A DNA stretch of 64,000 nt from Rhabdornis inornatus (taxonomy: Eukaryota > Chordata > Aves > Passeriformes > Rhabdornithidae). Positions 1 through 12,959 of this stretch are shown here, in pieces. Location of the stretch: assembly GCA_013397075.1 (NCBI GenBank), contig VWZS01010175.1, positions 212,178 to 276,177 on the forward strand, written 5' to 3'. A model generated the notes under the pieces. It ran no database searches. It saw only the letters and a list, made by a program, of their open reading frames with translations, and was not told the DNA's origin. The stretch's first letter is position 1, and each line of letters starts with the position of its first letter. The position numbers were made by a program, and so were the translations under genes.

Positions 1-1130
1 ATAGTTGTGGATTTATAAATATTGCATAATTGTAGCATCCCCAATACTTTATTAGAACTCACTTGTTTTAATATTTCAGTATCATTCACAATTAATATTG
101 AGGCATAATACTCAGCAAATAAAGTCTAGCCAACTAGAATAAAAGTAACCAAATAGGATTAAGTTCATAAAACTATATTCATACTTATAAATTGATCTTC
201 ATTGTATCAGTTAAAAAAAGCCCCAAGGAGGTTTTCATAAATATTACTTTAATGAGATATGTTCACACTGTCAAAAAAAAAACCCAGCTCTACTGTTAAA
301 GCAAATAAAATTTTGCCAATGATAAAGAAAATAGTTTTGGGGTTTTTTTAACTTAAAGGGAGATTTGAAGGAAAAAAGTATGAATAAAATTAGTTGAATT
401 GGGTACTGTGACCTAGTCCTTAAATGCCTGTCAATACTACATGCAGAAAGAATGATGACTTAAAATTTCTTGCTTGAGATACTGAAACGATGTATTACTG
501 TCATCTGTGCAGAATAATCTCTACCCAATTGATCTGTTGTCTTATTTCTGTATGTTTTTGTCAATGGTTGAAGCAGAGGTTTCTGTCACTGTTAAACACT
601 GCAAAGACAACATGGAACTTGTCAAGAGAGACTATCAGAATATATAACATATTAGTATCAAAATTTGGACGCACACAATATATGTGATTCCTTCTATTGT
701 CAGTTAAATTTCTGGAATTGATGTCCTATTTGTATATATTTCATCAAAACATGTTTATTTTTGTATATGCACATAAAATCTCTCACAGGCTACCAATTTT
801 AAATGCAACTTCTAAGAGATTGCTTCTGAAGTTATTTTGTCACGCTTTGGTTTCTTGTTTGTTTGGTTGGGGTTTTTTCTGTTTGTTTTGGTGGTTTTTT
901 TCCCCCTGTCCTATGGTCTTCTTGCAAAGAATAATTTCTCTCTTTGTTTAAAACAATTTAAAGGGGAACACTCAAAGATGAGTTCTCTCCCTTTGTTTTA
1001 ACCAATCCCTTTCCACTACTATGGAGAAACAAAACATGAGTAGATATAAGCTAACGAATAACAATTTGCTTACAAGTGAAACTACAACAGGAAAAAAAAT
1101 AACAGTAAATAGTCCATAGATACACAATTC

Positions 1131-1389
1131 CTAAATCTCCCCAACTGCCGGAGAGGAGAGAGACTCCCAAAATGGCGGAAGTGCCCTTTCCAACATGGTG
1201 TCCACCACAGGCAGCTGTGTGTGGGGAGACAGGAAAAATGGTGTCAGACCCTCCCCCCAGAGAGTGGCCTTGGCAGGTGACTGTTCTCTCTGGGAGACAA
1301 AGGGAAAGGATGGCAACAAACCCTCTTGGGAATGCGGGCGATTACAGAGGAGTTCAAGAGGCAGATGAGAGGTGCTAGCCTGTGTGGGG
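1131..1389. other. GC-rich flank of the minisatellite
   Basis: A moderately GC-rich unique stretch that abruptly replaces AT-rich intron and leads into the 16-bp repeat array. Open on the minus strand in continuity with the array. It does not match any gene or repeat that I recognise; it may be part of the same inserted element as the array. Confidence 0.4.
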
Positions 1390-1830
1390 TCAGCGCCACT
1401 GCCTGTTCCTGCCGCTGCCTGCCCCTGCGGCTGCCTGCCCCTGCGGCTGCCTGTTCCTGCGGCTGCCTGTTCCTGCCGCTGCCTGTTCCTGCCTCTGCCT
1501 GTTCCTGCCGCTGCCTGCTCCTGCCGCTGCCTGTTCCTGCCTCTGCCTGTTCCTGCCTCTGCCTGTTCCTGCCTCTGCCTGTTCCTGCCGCTGCCTGTTC
1601 CTGCCTCTGCCTGTTCCTGCCTCTGCCTGTTCCTGCGGCTGCCTGTTCCTGCCGCTGCCTGCTCCTGCCGCTGCCTGCACCTGTTGCTGCCTGTTCCTGC
1701 CGCTGCCTGCTCCTGCAGCTTTCTGTTCCTGCTGCTGCCTGTTCCTGCCGCTGCCTGCTCCTGCAGCTTTCTGTTCCTGCTGCTGCCTGCTCCTGCCGCT
1801 GCCTGCTCCTGCTGCCTGCCAGATTCTGCT
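1390..1830. repeat. 16-bp GC-rich minisatellite, about 27 units
   Basis: Unit on the + strand is CTGTTCCTGCCGCTGC with variants at the sixth base and in the CCGCT segment. Because 16 is not a multiple of 3, each reading frame cycles through the same 16-residue peptide repeat every 48 bp, and the unit lacks stops on several frames of both strands. This creates overlapping open frames of 178-278 codons that are almost certainly not genes. A 48-bp higher-order unit (three 16-mers, including a CTGCAGCTTT variant) occurs twice in tandem at about 1690-1785. The minus strand contains GGCAGGA, close to the classic minisatellite core GGGCAGGAxG. Confidence 0.92.
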
Positions 1831-1969
1831 GGTGCTGGTGCTGCTGCGCTTGTGTTGGGTCTGGGAAAAAAGTGGGCACCAGTGCAGGGTGACCTGGCCC
1901 CAGGGATTGGCTGGAATAGATAACATTTTGGGTTACCCGCCACAGAGTCCTGACCTGGAAGAAACATAG
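1831..1969. other. Right flank of the minisatellite
   Basis: GC-rich unique sequence that carries a degenerate CTGGTG run next to the array and then returns to AT-rich intron after about 1970. Open on the minus strand with the array. Not recognised. Confidence 0.35.
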
Positions 1970-3099
1970 TTTCAGTTCACGTTACGGCTTCATTCATATA
2001 ATTTTTAGGAAATTCCTATTTTTTATTGCAATTTTATGCCAAATTATAGCAGAAAACAAGAAGCATAAAAAATAGGATTTACAGGTAGACATCTGTCTGG
2101 TTTTGGTAGCGTTGAGATACAATTCCTTTGAACAGTGCATAAGCATTCAGATATATGTAAAAGATTTTGGAAACATTTTGATATTACTAAAGAATCTATT
2201 AATCTAAAGACTATACACAGGGAGCCTTAAAAAGCCAGTGGTAGTCTAATGTTAATAAATTCAATATAGTTGGCATCAAATTTCGCCTAGTAATTTTTGC
2301 ATTGATTTGAGGTTTTTTTGATCTTTACCATATCTTATAAAGAGATTTCCATTCTTGAATGAAAAGCTTCAAATTGTAAAGGATTTGTGGTATTTTTTAG
2401 GTACATTACATCAGTAATTAGTGTCCTCTGTCCTGGAAAAGGTGTACCTTATTTCTCTTAATATGTGTGAGCTTTTGTTCACTCAGTCTTGTTTTCAGTT
2501 TCTTACTGTCAGACATCTCTTACGCATGCAGGTTGAGGTAAGATATTTCCTAACCATGCTTTTGCCTGGAAAATTTTTGCAGGCCCTTTTGAAGATTCTG
2601 TACTTTTACCACCATTTTCAGGGGTTGGGCATTCATTGCACATGTTTATAAATGAAGAAATAAACTATTGGTATTGCACTGGTAATGAGTGTTCTTGGTC
2701 TGTAATGAGTTACCGTGACAGCTTAGTGCAAACGTCCTTGATCTTTGTATCTGAGGATTTCAGGAGGCATAGCAGACACTATTCATGTGCAGCTAAAGCT
2801 GTAAAAGTATGGAAAACCCTATGGAAATGTATTACTCATTGTCATGTCATTTACTGACTTCTTAATTTGGGCTGAACTTCTTAAATATCTTGCTATAAAA
2901 TGTAGATTATAGAATTGATTTGACGTTGTTTTCTGAATTGTTTATAACTTTTCTGCATTCTTCTCAAAAAGACGGCACAGGATTTTAATACTGGTTTCAC
3001 TGGGTTTATGTGTGGGTGCATCAATTCTGACATGATATGATCCCAAGGACTGACTTATCCTTTATAAATGCACTGTCATAAAAGCAATTTGAACTCAGC
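1970..3099. other. AT-rich intron, nothing recognised
   Basis: No repeat or gene signature seen; two 70-80 codon ORFs at 2421-2857 have no recognisable domain. Confidence 0.6.
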
Positions 3100-3560
3100 T
3101 CTCTGTATGCCAATATTTCTAGGTCCCTCAGTATCAGATTATTTAAAGGTATTGCATTACCTGTCTTGTATGCCTTTGAACTCTGCATTTGGCAGCTATA
3201 TTTAATCTCTGTGCAAATGTCTGCATATTACTGAAAGATACAGATTTAGCTGTATGATTGGCCTCACCCCACCATTATGTGTATTCCCACCAACTTTATG
3301 TCATCTGCAGATTGTATCAGCAAAGATTTTATCTTTTGTTCTATTAAATGCAGTTAGTCACAGCACAGGATCTTAGAGAATCTAGCTAATTTTAGTGATC
3401 CAAGAGGAGTATTTACTTATTTTTTACTTCAAGTGCTTGTTCTTATCTTAATTATTAATTCAAAGGTTTTAAGTTCTCATCTCATTTACTTTTGTGAACT
3501 GGAAGATCTTGTGATCTCATTATAAAGTAACAATCTTGCCAAGAAGACCTATCTTCTTGG
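3100..3560 (-). mobile_element. Faint L3/CR1-like LINE relic (antisense)
   Basis: The stretch around 3290-3320 (CCAACTTTATGTCATCTGCAG) and the following text resemble the antisense of an old amniote L3/CR1-like LINE, in the same part of the consensus that follows the piece at 30.9-31.1 kb. Divergence is high and the ends are uncertain. Confidence 0.4.
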
Positions 3561-5530
3561 AGCTAATTCTGATTTTACTCTTACTTAAGAACATTTTGTT
3601 TTCCTAGGAAAGCATTATTTTGCCTGTAATCAGTATCAGATTAGTGAAACAATATCCAGTTAGTATACATAGTATTTATGAGCTCTTTATCTTTTAAAAA
3701 AATAATTATTATTACAATGTACATGTTTTTGACTATTTCAGAAATTCTGCAGAATCAAGTATTTTTGGAAGATCCAAGTTATTTGTTCCAGAGGTAATTT
3801 GTAATAGCCTTGGATGAACAATGTGTTGTTTTGTTCATTTAATAAGATTGAATATTTTCTTGTCATTACAGTTATCATGCAGAATAAAATATCTTTCTCA
3901 GTTACTGTTTCTGTAACAGAATTTTCCTTTTCCTATCACTTTTTTTGAAGGCTGCCAATATTCTTCCTTAACTCATGCTTGTAAACCTGTTTGGCGTTGC
4001 TCTCACAGGGAGGTGGACCTCTCACGGTGGGTCTGGGTTATTCTGCATTTTGTGGGGAATTGGAACTTTGTCAAGATGTAGGTATCAAGGCTTTGGAGGT
4101 CTATATCTGAGCTAGATGCCCAGGTAACATTTAAAGTCAGTGGAGGGAAGGAGACAGAGCAACATGTTCATACTTTAGGAGCAGATGAACAGTTATTTGG
4201 ACAGCCAAGTTCTCCCTATCAATTCTACAAATATAGACTAGTAGGATTAGTTCGGGTGCAAATATTTTAAATCAGGACAGATGACTTTTAATGTCTCTCA
4301 TAGTTTTCATGTATATATATATATATAGGTAAGAAAGGCTCTTCTTTGACCTACAGAATCATCAGAACTTTGCAGTGGTCAATCCATTTAACCTGTTAAA
4401 GAATGGAGTGAATTGCCTTCTGGATTTATCTCTTCATTTCTTGTAAAGAGAATGTGTACAATCTATTTAAATTGAAACAACTTTATTTAAAACAACTGTA
4501 TTAAACTCAGTGAGATGAAAAACTCATTGTGTGCATCTAATTTCCATCAAGGATGGACAAAGTTCGTGTATTTTTTGCTTAAGACAGCTAATTCAAATGC
4601 CTGCTATGAAGGTGGTTCTTGAATGCAAGCCTAAACATCCACCTCAGTTCAACTAAAGTTGTGGTAAAATGTGGCACACAACGCTAAGATATCAGGATCC
4701 AGAGCTATCAGAATGAAGAAAAATAAGTTAACAGCGCATTGCTACTATAGTTCATGTTATGGAGCTGTAAGGGATACCATTCTCATTGCTAATGGCTAAG
4801 ATGAGAAGACTGCCTTTTTCCTGTAATCAAATACTTTTTCTTACACTCCTCTTGCTTTAAAATACTCAAAAGCAAAGTCATCAGAGATGGCAGAAGCTGT
4901 CTGAATATCATTGCAAGTAGCTGTGTAAAGTAACTTTGATCTGCTGTGGTTGAAAGATAGTTAGAGGTTTGCCACAGAGAGGAGAACCACAGTTTTACAT
5001 ATCCAGCAGTATGTGAAAAGACACTCAGAAGATTTAGCAGATATTACATAAGTTTTGCTAGCAAAATACAGAACGTGCCATTTTAGAGGCCTCTACAGTA
5101 CCCGGTCTGACCATTAGCTGTGCCTTCAGAAAGGGCCTTACAGGCTCATGTCACACCTGCCAGTCTCACATGGAATTCACTCCTAAAACAGCTTCTGTTG
5201 TCAGTCAGTGCTTTAGAGAGCTGAACATAACCTCTTGGGCTGCTTTATTACAGATCCATTTTCCCTTCCCCAGGACAGAATCAAATCCAACTGAAATAAA
5301 ATAAAGGCAGAGATTGGCATGTAAACACATGTTCAAAATCTGTTACTATATAGGATGTAAATTATCACCTCTTTTAAGGACTTTGGAAAGATTCTGTGTT
5401 ATGGTGTGAAGAGCGAAAATATGAACATCACAATAGGAGTATGCAGCAGCTGTGAAATTTGACCATTCTGGGCTTAAGTGTTATTCAGCTCACTGTTTTT
5501 CTTAATTCAGTCTTGAGATGTGTTGACTAC
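3561..5530. other. AT-rich intron, nothing recognised
   Basis: Contains a short (TA)n run at about 4312-4327. Otherwise no element or ORF of note. Confidence 0.6.
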
Positions 5531-5685
5531 AATGGACAGTACAAGGGGAAATGGTTTTAAATTAAGAGGGCACTTTTAAATTAGATTTAGGAAAAAAAAA
5601 ATTCTTTGCTCAGAGGATAATGCAGCACTGGATCAGATTGCCCAGAGAAGTTGTATAACCTTTCAGTGATCTATGATTCTATATC
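5531..5685 (+). mobile_element. CR1 LINE 3' end fragment
   Basis: Reads in order the typical end of the CR1 family: dominant GGGGAAATGG, the GATTAGGAAAAA-like segment, GCACTGGA..CAG.TTGCCCAGAGAAG, then CTATGATTCTAT at 5671-5682, the CR1 terminal octamer type repeat. About 155 bp, heavily 5'-truncated as usual for CR1. Confidence 0.8.
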
Positions 5686-8600
5686 TAGATTAAAAAAAAA
5701 AAAAAGTGTACCCTAACTAGTGCTGATATTTGCATCTTATTGAAGTTGTTTGTAATTTCTGGATTTTTATGATATGAGGTCAAAGAATCCCCAGTTTTCA
5801 ATAGTTCATGCTATCTTTTTTAGATAAAGATTGGCATTTTGGAGCTTTCACCTTACTGTAAATTTTTGAAACATCAGTTGCAGTGTAACTTAGTTTGCTT
5901 GCTCTTGGGCATCTTCCCTCAAGCAGATTTGCTCTCCCAGAATTTAAACCTTACTCTTTTGAGTCAATTAAGATTAGAGTTGAAAGTTTAAGAAATCATT
6001 AAAGCAATCCAAAATTCACAGTTCAGGCAGCTGCAGCCTCATTTTATCATCTTCATAGAGACTGTGTTCAGCAGATAACTTGAGGAATGAAAAATCATCT
6101 CCTCTCCTATCACTGTGTGGCTCTTCCGTTCATGTTTTCCAAAGTCCATCACTAACAGGTCTTCAAATAAAGAAATAGATAAGGACACTAGTAAGTGGTC
6201 TTATCTTTATACTTTAAAACAGATTGACGTTGTCAGTGTGACATTGTTATGAAAAGTCAGTGCTATTCAGAAAACTGTGGTCACGTTATTTAAGCTCCAC
6301 ATAAGAAGGTAAATAGTAATTTATCAGAACAGTAACTCCCTTAGGCATAATTAGTGTTGAGATCACAGTGGATCAATTGCTGTCATTTACTGACAAAGGT
6401 AATTGCTCTCAACTGTAAGCTCAGGGAAAAGATAAACTATATGTACTTGCTGTTGTACTTCTTGGTGTTAAAGAGACCTCTGCTGCATGCTCATTATCTT
6501 AAGATGCGTTAAGGACTCTGTCTCCACCTGGCAGCTCTTTAAAGGCAGTAATGACAGTAAAACTTTGGCTTAGGACTTGGCTATGAAGTTCTCTAGAAAA
6601 GCACTTGCATTAAGAAGCGCATGTACATGGATGATGAAATTGAGACTGCTTCTCACTTGGCAAGAATTATTCAACGAAGTTATTTTTTAGTTCGTGTTGG
6701 TGGTCTTATTTGTGTCATAAATTAAAGTTTTTCAGAGCAGTATGAAAGAAAACAAATACAAGGATTTAGTCTGTAGAAGAGAAAAGTCGTCAAATGAATT
6801 AAAAATCAAGTAATTGAGGGAATTTGTGCTATTTCTTGTCACATTTACCTAACTACAATTCATTCTTGAGCGGCAAAAACAAACTTTGAAACCAAAAAGA
6901 TTTTTCATCTAGAGGAAAACTAGAGGAAAATAATGACATCTTATAGTACTTTGATGTTAGAAGAATTTATTTTACAAAATATCTGGGAAGGTCTTTGATC
7001 CACTTTCAGAAAAAAATCCGAAGAGAGTTAGGAGCACTGGATGTCACACAAATATTAGTGCTCTCATTTCCTTCCCCTGAGCTTTTTCTTCTTTATTCCA
7101 GATGGTTTCTAATTTTTCAGAGGGGAGTTTTAGGAAATTCAAGTAAAACAAAAGCTATGCATATAGCAGGTGGCTAAAATGAAGGAAAAAAAATCCTAGG
7201 AATCTTTTTCGTTTTTACTCCTCATTGCTTTATACATTGTGATTGCTGAAAAAAAATAAAACGAGAAAGGCTTCAACTCAAAATTGCAAAATTTTACAGA
7301 TTTGAAAGATGGAGATGTAATCATTTGGTGGAAACATGCAGTTAAAATTAGTTTAAATGTGCTTCATTATTTTGATCCTCAAAACTTTCAGTGGCTGTAC
7401 AAATACTTAATCTTCAGTTGAGTTGTAAAGCCTTTTTCTATCTATGATTTTAAATTAAGCTGTGTCTTCAAAATTTCCTTGATGCTCAAGATAACACATA
7501 CATTGGTTTGGATTTTGATATCTTATTTGTCTTTGGAGAAATTATTTATGAATATGATAATTGCAAGCATGAATTTAGATTTTGCTTAATTTAAAATAGT
7601 AGTTTGTTTATATAGTGATTTTTTTTACTACTTTAAGTGAGTTTTTATTAGTTCACCTTGAGATAGCATCAGTTTGTCATGGAGTTTTTAATCTTCATTA
7701 TAAACATGCTGTTTTGCTAAACTTTTAGAAAGAAAAACAAAATTTCTAGGATATTTCCCTGATTTTTTTGAGTTTGTTATGAGTGAATAGGAGCTGATTC
7801 AGATGCCTGGAAAATGTTATATTTGCTTTTTAAGAAACAGTTAAATCTGCATATATTAGATTTTTCTTTCAGCTGAAAAAAACACAGTCTGTCTGTTCCA
7901 GTTCCAGAAAGATTCATTTTCCTTTGGTTTACCTAGGAGTTGACACCTATTTATGGTATCAAAATTATTCTAGAAAATTTATGTAATATCTGTTACTCTG
8001 CAGGTACCTGCTGTAGATGATGCAAGTTTCTGGGGCTTCCCTAGGGGGTCTTAGGTAGGATTTGGATACCCATCTACCTCAAGATGTATTGAAATGCCGT
8101 TCTATGGAGGAGAAAAAGTGTAAAACTCTCAGAAATAAGCAGATGCAGTGGATTGTAATTAAATGGCAAAAGAGCTTCCAGAGCAAAGAGGATGCTTTAG
8201 GAATAGGCACTCACAAAGTTAGGCAGACTCAGAAAGAAGGGAAATGTATTGTGTTCTGAATTATTTTTGATAACCCTGTAAAAACATAAAAGAGATTTAC
8301 ATAAACTAGTTCCTATATTTATTCTCTATCATAAAGTCAAATAAGTAAATTCATTTTTGAAAGTAAGTGATCTGTTTCAGGACTGGCCATTTGGCTACTG
8401 TGAGCGATAGTTAGTATTCATGGCCATCCTTTTGGTAAGTAACAACTTTTTAGTTTCCACAGACAACTGTACCATAGAAAACAGCATCCTTCGCATTCTT
8501 TTTCCTGCCTTGCCTTTTCTTTTCCTTTGCATTTCCTTTATTTTCCAGATATTGAAAATGCATCTAGAAACAAATTTTATTACCAAGCAAACGGATGCAA

Positions 8601-9830
8601 AAATGTCTTATAATGAGAATAAGCTACAATTTTCCTTTTTTGTTACTCAGACCAATCTGCAGTTCATTGCCTAAAGTTAAGAGAGAAAAGTTGTACTTAT
8701 ATTCTGAAGATCTCTGAAAAGAATTTCAGTTCCTTGCAGGATTTCACATGTATACTTCTAAAAGATTTTGATGATAATTCTTGTTACATTCAATCAGATC
8801 CATGTATTGTTTAGTGACACTACTCACTTTTTATTTTTCAGTATGCAACATGTGATTACACAGTATTTATTTTCTTATATTACAGAAAGTACACTTCAAA
8901 AGTCCCTGAAGAAAAAAGCCTTTCATTTTGTTGCATTGTAAAAAATAATGGATTAGGCTGCAATACAAATCCTATTCTCAGAGTTTGCTACAACCTCATA
9001 GATTTACTTGTTGGTGATTAATAACCATAATATTTTTATATCACGTTTTTGCTGACCTCAGGCTCCAGTGAGGCTAAAGGGCATCAGGTTTTTGTGAATA
9101 AGGCCACTGGAAGACATTAATACAAAGTTTCCTTAATCTTAGAACCTGAAAACATCTGCTTGGATTCTGTAGCATGTTGTGTAGGTTTTCAATGAAGGCA
9201 GCTTTTAAAAAATTGGCTGATTTTGCTCCCTGCAGTGGCTTTTGCTTCAGCCAGTGGGAAATTATTTCAGAAGGATTTAGATGGTGCAGGAATAATTGGT
9301 TTAATAATAAAAAAAGAAGTCAAAAGTTAAAGAAGTCAAGCACTTTTCCACTACATTCATATATCTCTTATATCGACTGTTCTTTAAAAGGAAAGTATTA
9401 TACCTTATTTAATTCTGTTTCCTGCTAACTTAATGGCAGCAGAACAAAATAAAATTTCTCAGTTATTACTGAAGAATGGTTTTACTGATGCACATTCTAT
9501 AGTATTTTCATGATCATTAATTTCACAATAAGGAATACTTTCTCATTTTAATTTCTCCTATTTTTCAACAAATGAAAAGTACATAATTATTTGCATTTTA
9601 CAGAAAATTAGTCTTAACATTTGTTTGAAAAACTGAAACCTGATTATGATAAAAGTGTAATAGAATAGTGACTTTAAAAAACAATGTACTAGTGGGGCAG
9701 AGAGAGATTGCATTGGTATGAATGCTTGAGGTTGCTTTAAATACACAGATTAATCTGCTACAGTACAGAAAGTTCTACAATACCAGATTTTATTTTCTTT
9801 TAGTAACATTTACTATTAGGAGTCTGAAAT
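5686..9830. other. AT-rich intron, nothing recognised
   Basis: About 4 kb with no recognisable repeat and only short chance ORFs (60-85 codons). Confidence 0.55.
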
Positions 9831-10436
9831 ACAACATTCCTCAAGATTCTCAAGAGGAGACTTTGACCTCTTTGGGGATCTTCTTGAAAGAGTCCTGTGG
9901 GATGAGGTCCCTGAGGGCAGAGGGGCCAGGAAGGCTAGTTGATGTTTAAGGTTCAGGTTTAAGAGGTGTCCATCCCACTGGTCAGGAAGATAGGAAAAAG
10001 AGGCTAAGAGTAGTTGCTGGCAAAAGTCAGATTTAAGAAGGAAGTATCCAGAATGTGAAATCACAGGCACATGACCTATGAGGACCACAGAATTACTGTC
10101 CAGTCTTACAGGGATGAAGTTAGCAAAGCCAAAGCCCACTTTAAGTTGAAACTGGAAGAATGTCAAAGGCAACAGTAGACGAGACTATGAATACATAAAC
10201 AGCGAAATGCTAGCTAGGGAAAACCTGCACCTGCTGCTGAATGAGCAGTGGTCGTGGTGACAAAGGACATGGAATATGCTGAGGTATTCAATTCCTTTTT
10301 CTCCTCATTTTTTACTAATAAGACCAGTATCCTGTTTTGGCTGTTCCTCTCAGCATAGATGAGGCCAAACCTGGAGTACTGTGTCCGGTAGGGGCTCTTC
10401 AGTACAAGAGAGACATGGATGTATTGGAAAGACTGC

Positions 10437-10755
10437 AGCAAAATGCCACCAGCACAGTTGAGAGACTGGAGCATCTTTCATATGAGGAAAGGCTGAGAGA
10501 GCTGAGACTGTCCAGCCTGGAAATAGAAGGCTCAGAGGGATCTTACCAATGTCTGTAAATACACAAAGGGAGGGTGTGAAAAGGAGGGGGTTAGGCTCTT
10601 TCCAGTGGTGTCCAGTGACAGGAAAAGAGGCAATAGACACATACTGAAACACAGAAGATTCCCTCTGAAAATCAGGAAACACTTTGTTGTCTTGGGTTGC
10701 CAGACATTGACAATAGGCTGCCCAGAGAGGCTGTGGAATGTCCATGCTTGGAGAA
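10437..10755 (+). repeat. Exact 319-bp direct repeat, copy A (assembly overlap)
   Basis: Identical by eye to 10757-11075. The single N at 10756 separates the copies. Confidence 0.9.
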
Positions 10756-10756
10756 N

Positions 10757-11176
10757 AGCAAAATGCCACCAGCACAGTTGAGAGACTGGAGCATCTTTCA
10801 TATGAGGAAAGGCTGAGAGAGCTGAGACTGTCCAGCCTGGAAATAGAAGGCTCAGAGGGATCTTACCAATGTCTGTAAATACACAAAGGGAGGGTGTGAA
10901 AAGGAGGGGGTTAGGCTCTTTCCAGTGGTGTCCAGTGACAGGAAAAGAGGCAATAGACACATACTGAAACACAGAAGATTCCCTCTGAAAATCAGGAAAC
11001 ACTTTGTTGTCTTGGGTTGCCAGACATTGACAATAGGCTGCCCAGAGAGGCTGTGGAATGTCCATGCTTGGAGAATATGAAACTCATCTGGACGTGGTCT
11101 TGGACTCTGGGTGGCCCTGTTTGAGCAGGGGGATCAAGCCTGCTGAACTCAGGAGGTCCCTTCCAACCTCAACCAT
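10757..11176 (+). repeat. Redundant contig between two single Ns
   Basis: Its first 319 bp repeat the end of the left contig and its last 345 bp (10832-11176) repeat the start of the right contig (11178-11522). A 420-bp contig overlapping both neighbours but left unmerged explains this best. Confidence 0.85.
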
Positions 11177-11530
11177 NCCAGCCTGGAAATAGAAGGCTCA
11201 GAGGGATCTTACCAATGTCTGTAAATACACAAAGGGAGGGTGTGAAAAGGAGGGGGTTAGGCTCTTTCCAGTGGTGTCCAGTGACAGGAAAAGAGGCAAT
11301 AGACACATACTGAAACACAGAAGATTCCCTCTGAAAATCAGGAAACACTTTGTTGTCTTGGGTTGCCAGACATTGACAATAGGCTGCCCAGAGAGGCTGT
11401 GGAATGTCCATGCTTGGAGAATATGAAACTCATCTGGACGTGGTCTTGGACTCTGGGTGGCCCTGTTTGAGCAGGGGGATCAAGCCTGCTGAACTCAGGA
11501 GGTCCCTTCCAACCTCAACCATTCTGTGAT

Positions 11531-12959
11531 ACGAGACAATTTTTAACTAAGTGTCCCACCATTACTGTCTGTTTCTCCAGCTTAAGGCAGAGACATAAAG
11601 ACATAAAGAGAGACGTAAGAACATACAAATTATTTCAATTCCAACTGGAGAAACCGAGAAGTTAATTGTGGTCAAGGCTATAAGCTGTTTCAATTTATTT
11701 TCTTTACATCCTAGAAGAGGTCTCTCATCTCTGGTCTGGATTATACTGAAGATAAGTACTTTTAATATGCTTTTCTTTTTGTTTTCCATCTGGGTGTTTT
11801 ATGTTGGACCTAATTTAGTATCAGTAAGTAAAAAGCTGTTTTCAGTCTGAATGCATTGCTTTGTTTGCAAAGGGAGGTGTAAGGTTCTGTTCCTAGGAAT
11901 GATATTATTTTCAGAGTACATGCATTCAAAGAGCAAAGATGCATACCTGGTTCCATCCTAGAACATCTAGATTATGTTTTCATGAAGATTTCTATTTAAT
12001 GGGACAGCAATAATTTTGGCAAGAGGTGAAATAAAAAATTTAATTTCTGATTTATTGAGGTAAATGGAGATGAGTTACGTTTGTTGCTAGTTTAGGAGCA
12101 TTTGTGTGACTTTTTTTAGGCATTTTTTTGTATTAAGTAATAGTAACAAAAATGAATCAAATGACCAAACTTGAAAGAGATCAACAATTATACTGTGGGT
12201 TTATGACTATATATAGGGATGTCTTTAGACTCAGTCTTGTGGATGTCTAAAGTGTGAAAGGAGAGCGATGTGAGTTGAGAGCTGCAAATTTGGATTATTT
12301 CCTGGTAAGGCTCTGCAGTCACACACTTAGTTAAAACTCCTCCAAGGATTGTATTTCTATATATAGTTCTTACTATGTATCAGTTACAACAGCTAAACAA
12401 CTAGAGATAATGAGGGACTACGTGTTATCTTACATGACTTCGGAAGTGCTTAGAAGAGGTTGTAGTATGGAAGTGACAGTACTTGGGGTTTCCAGAGATT
12501 ATGGCATGGCACACCAAGCGTTTAACTGTCTCCTTAAATCCACTCCAAAGAGGCAATATACACAAGGCCATATTTAAATGCTCAGTTGTGTTGAAATTTT
12601 AAGCCTGCCAAGTCAATGAATTTAGCAGGCTCATATAAGAGATGATGGAAGCAAGACAGGTTGCATAAAGCTAATGCGCCTGAACAGAGTTACTGGAGGT
12701 TTCCGGATGCAGCTTGTCATGTTGGCAGTGTTCAGCTCTCCATAAGGACTGCAAGGATAGTTGGAGTCCCTTTATCTGCCATCTCTCAATCATTTTTGAG
12801 TGAAATTGTTCATGACAAACAAACTAAGAGGACTGATTTTTTTTATCTATTGTCAATCAAATGGTTGGACTTCTAGCACTAGCTGAAGTCCAGCATAGCA
12901 GTACTTAAAAGGGCAGCTACAGAGAGGGCAGAGGGTCTCCATAAAAAGCCACATGGAGG
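11531..12959. other. Intron, nothing recognised
   Basis: AT-rich. The part at about 12500-12800 is less AT-rich and could be an unrecognised old repeat, but I cannot assign it. Confidence 0.5.

Larger units (their letters stand above)
9831..11530 (+). mobile_element. CR1 LINE, internally deleted and falsely duplicated in assembly
   Basis: From about 9840 to 10290 the sequence follows the CR1 ORF2 segment between endonuclease and reverse transcriptase. At about 10300-10370 it jumps to the CR1 3' part (GGAGTACTGTGTCC onward), so the reverse transcriptase region is missing. The 3' end is at about 11530 (GGAGGTCCCTTCCAACCTCAACCATTCTGTGAT). Inside it, 10437-10755 is repeated exactly at 10757-11075, and 10832-11176 is repeated exactly at 11178-11522; each junction carries one N. 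The real element is therefore about 660 bp shorter. No intact ORF. Confidence 0.85.

Noticed and set aside
1131..1967. 278-codon minus-strand ORF and the other long ORFs over the same DNA
   Set aside because: All arise from the 16-bp stop-free repeat, which is open in several frames at once; no non-repeat domain is recognisable.
10350..11411. Minus-strand ORFs of 80-177 codons with repeated peptide
   Set aside because: Antisense of CR1 and repeated only because of the assembly duplication; one contains an N.
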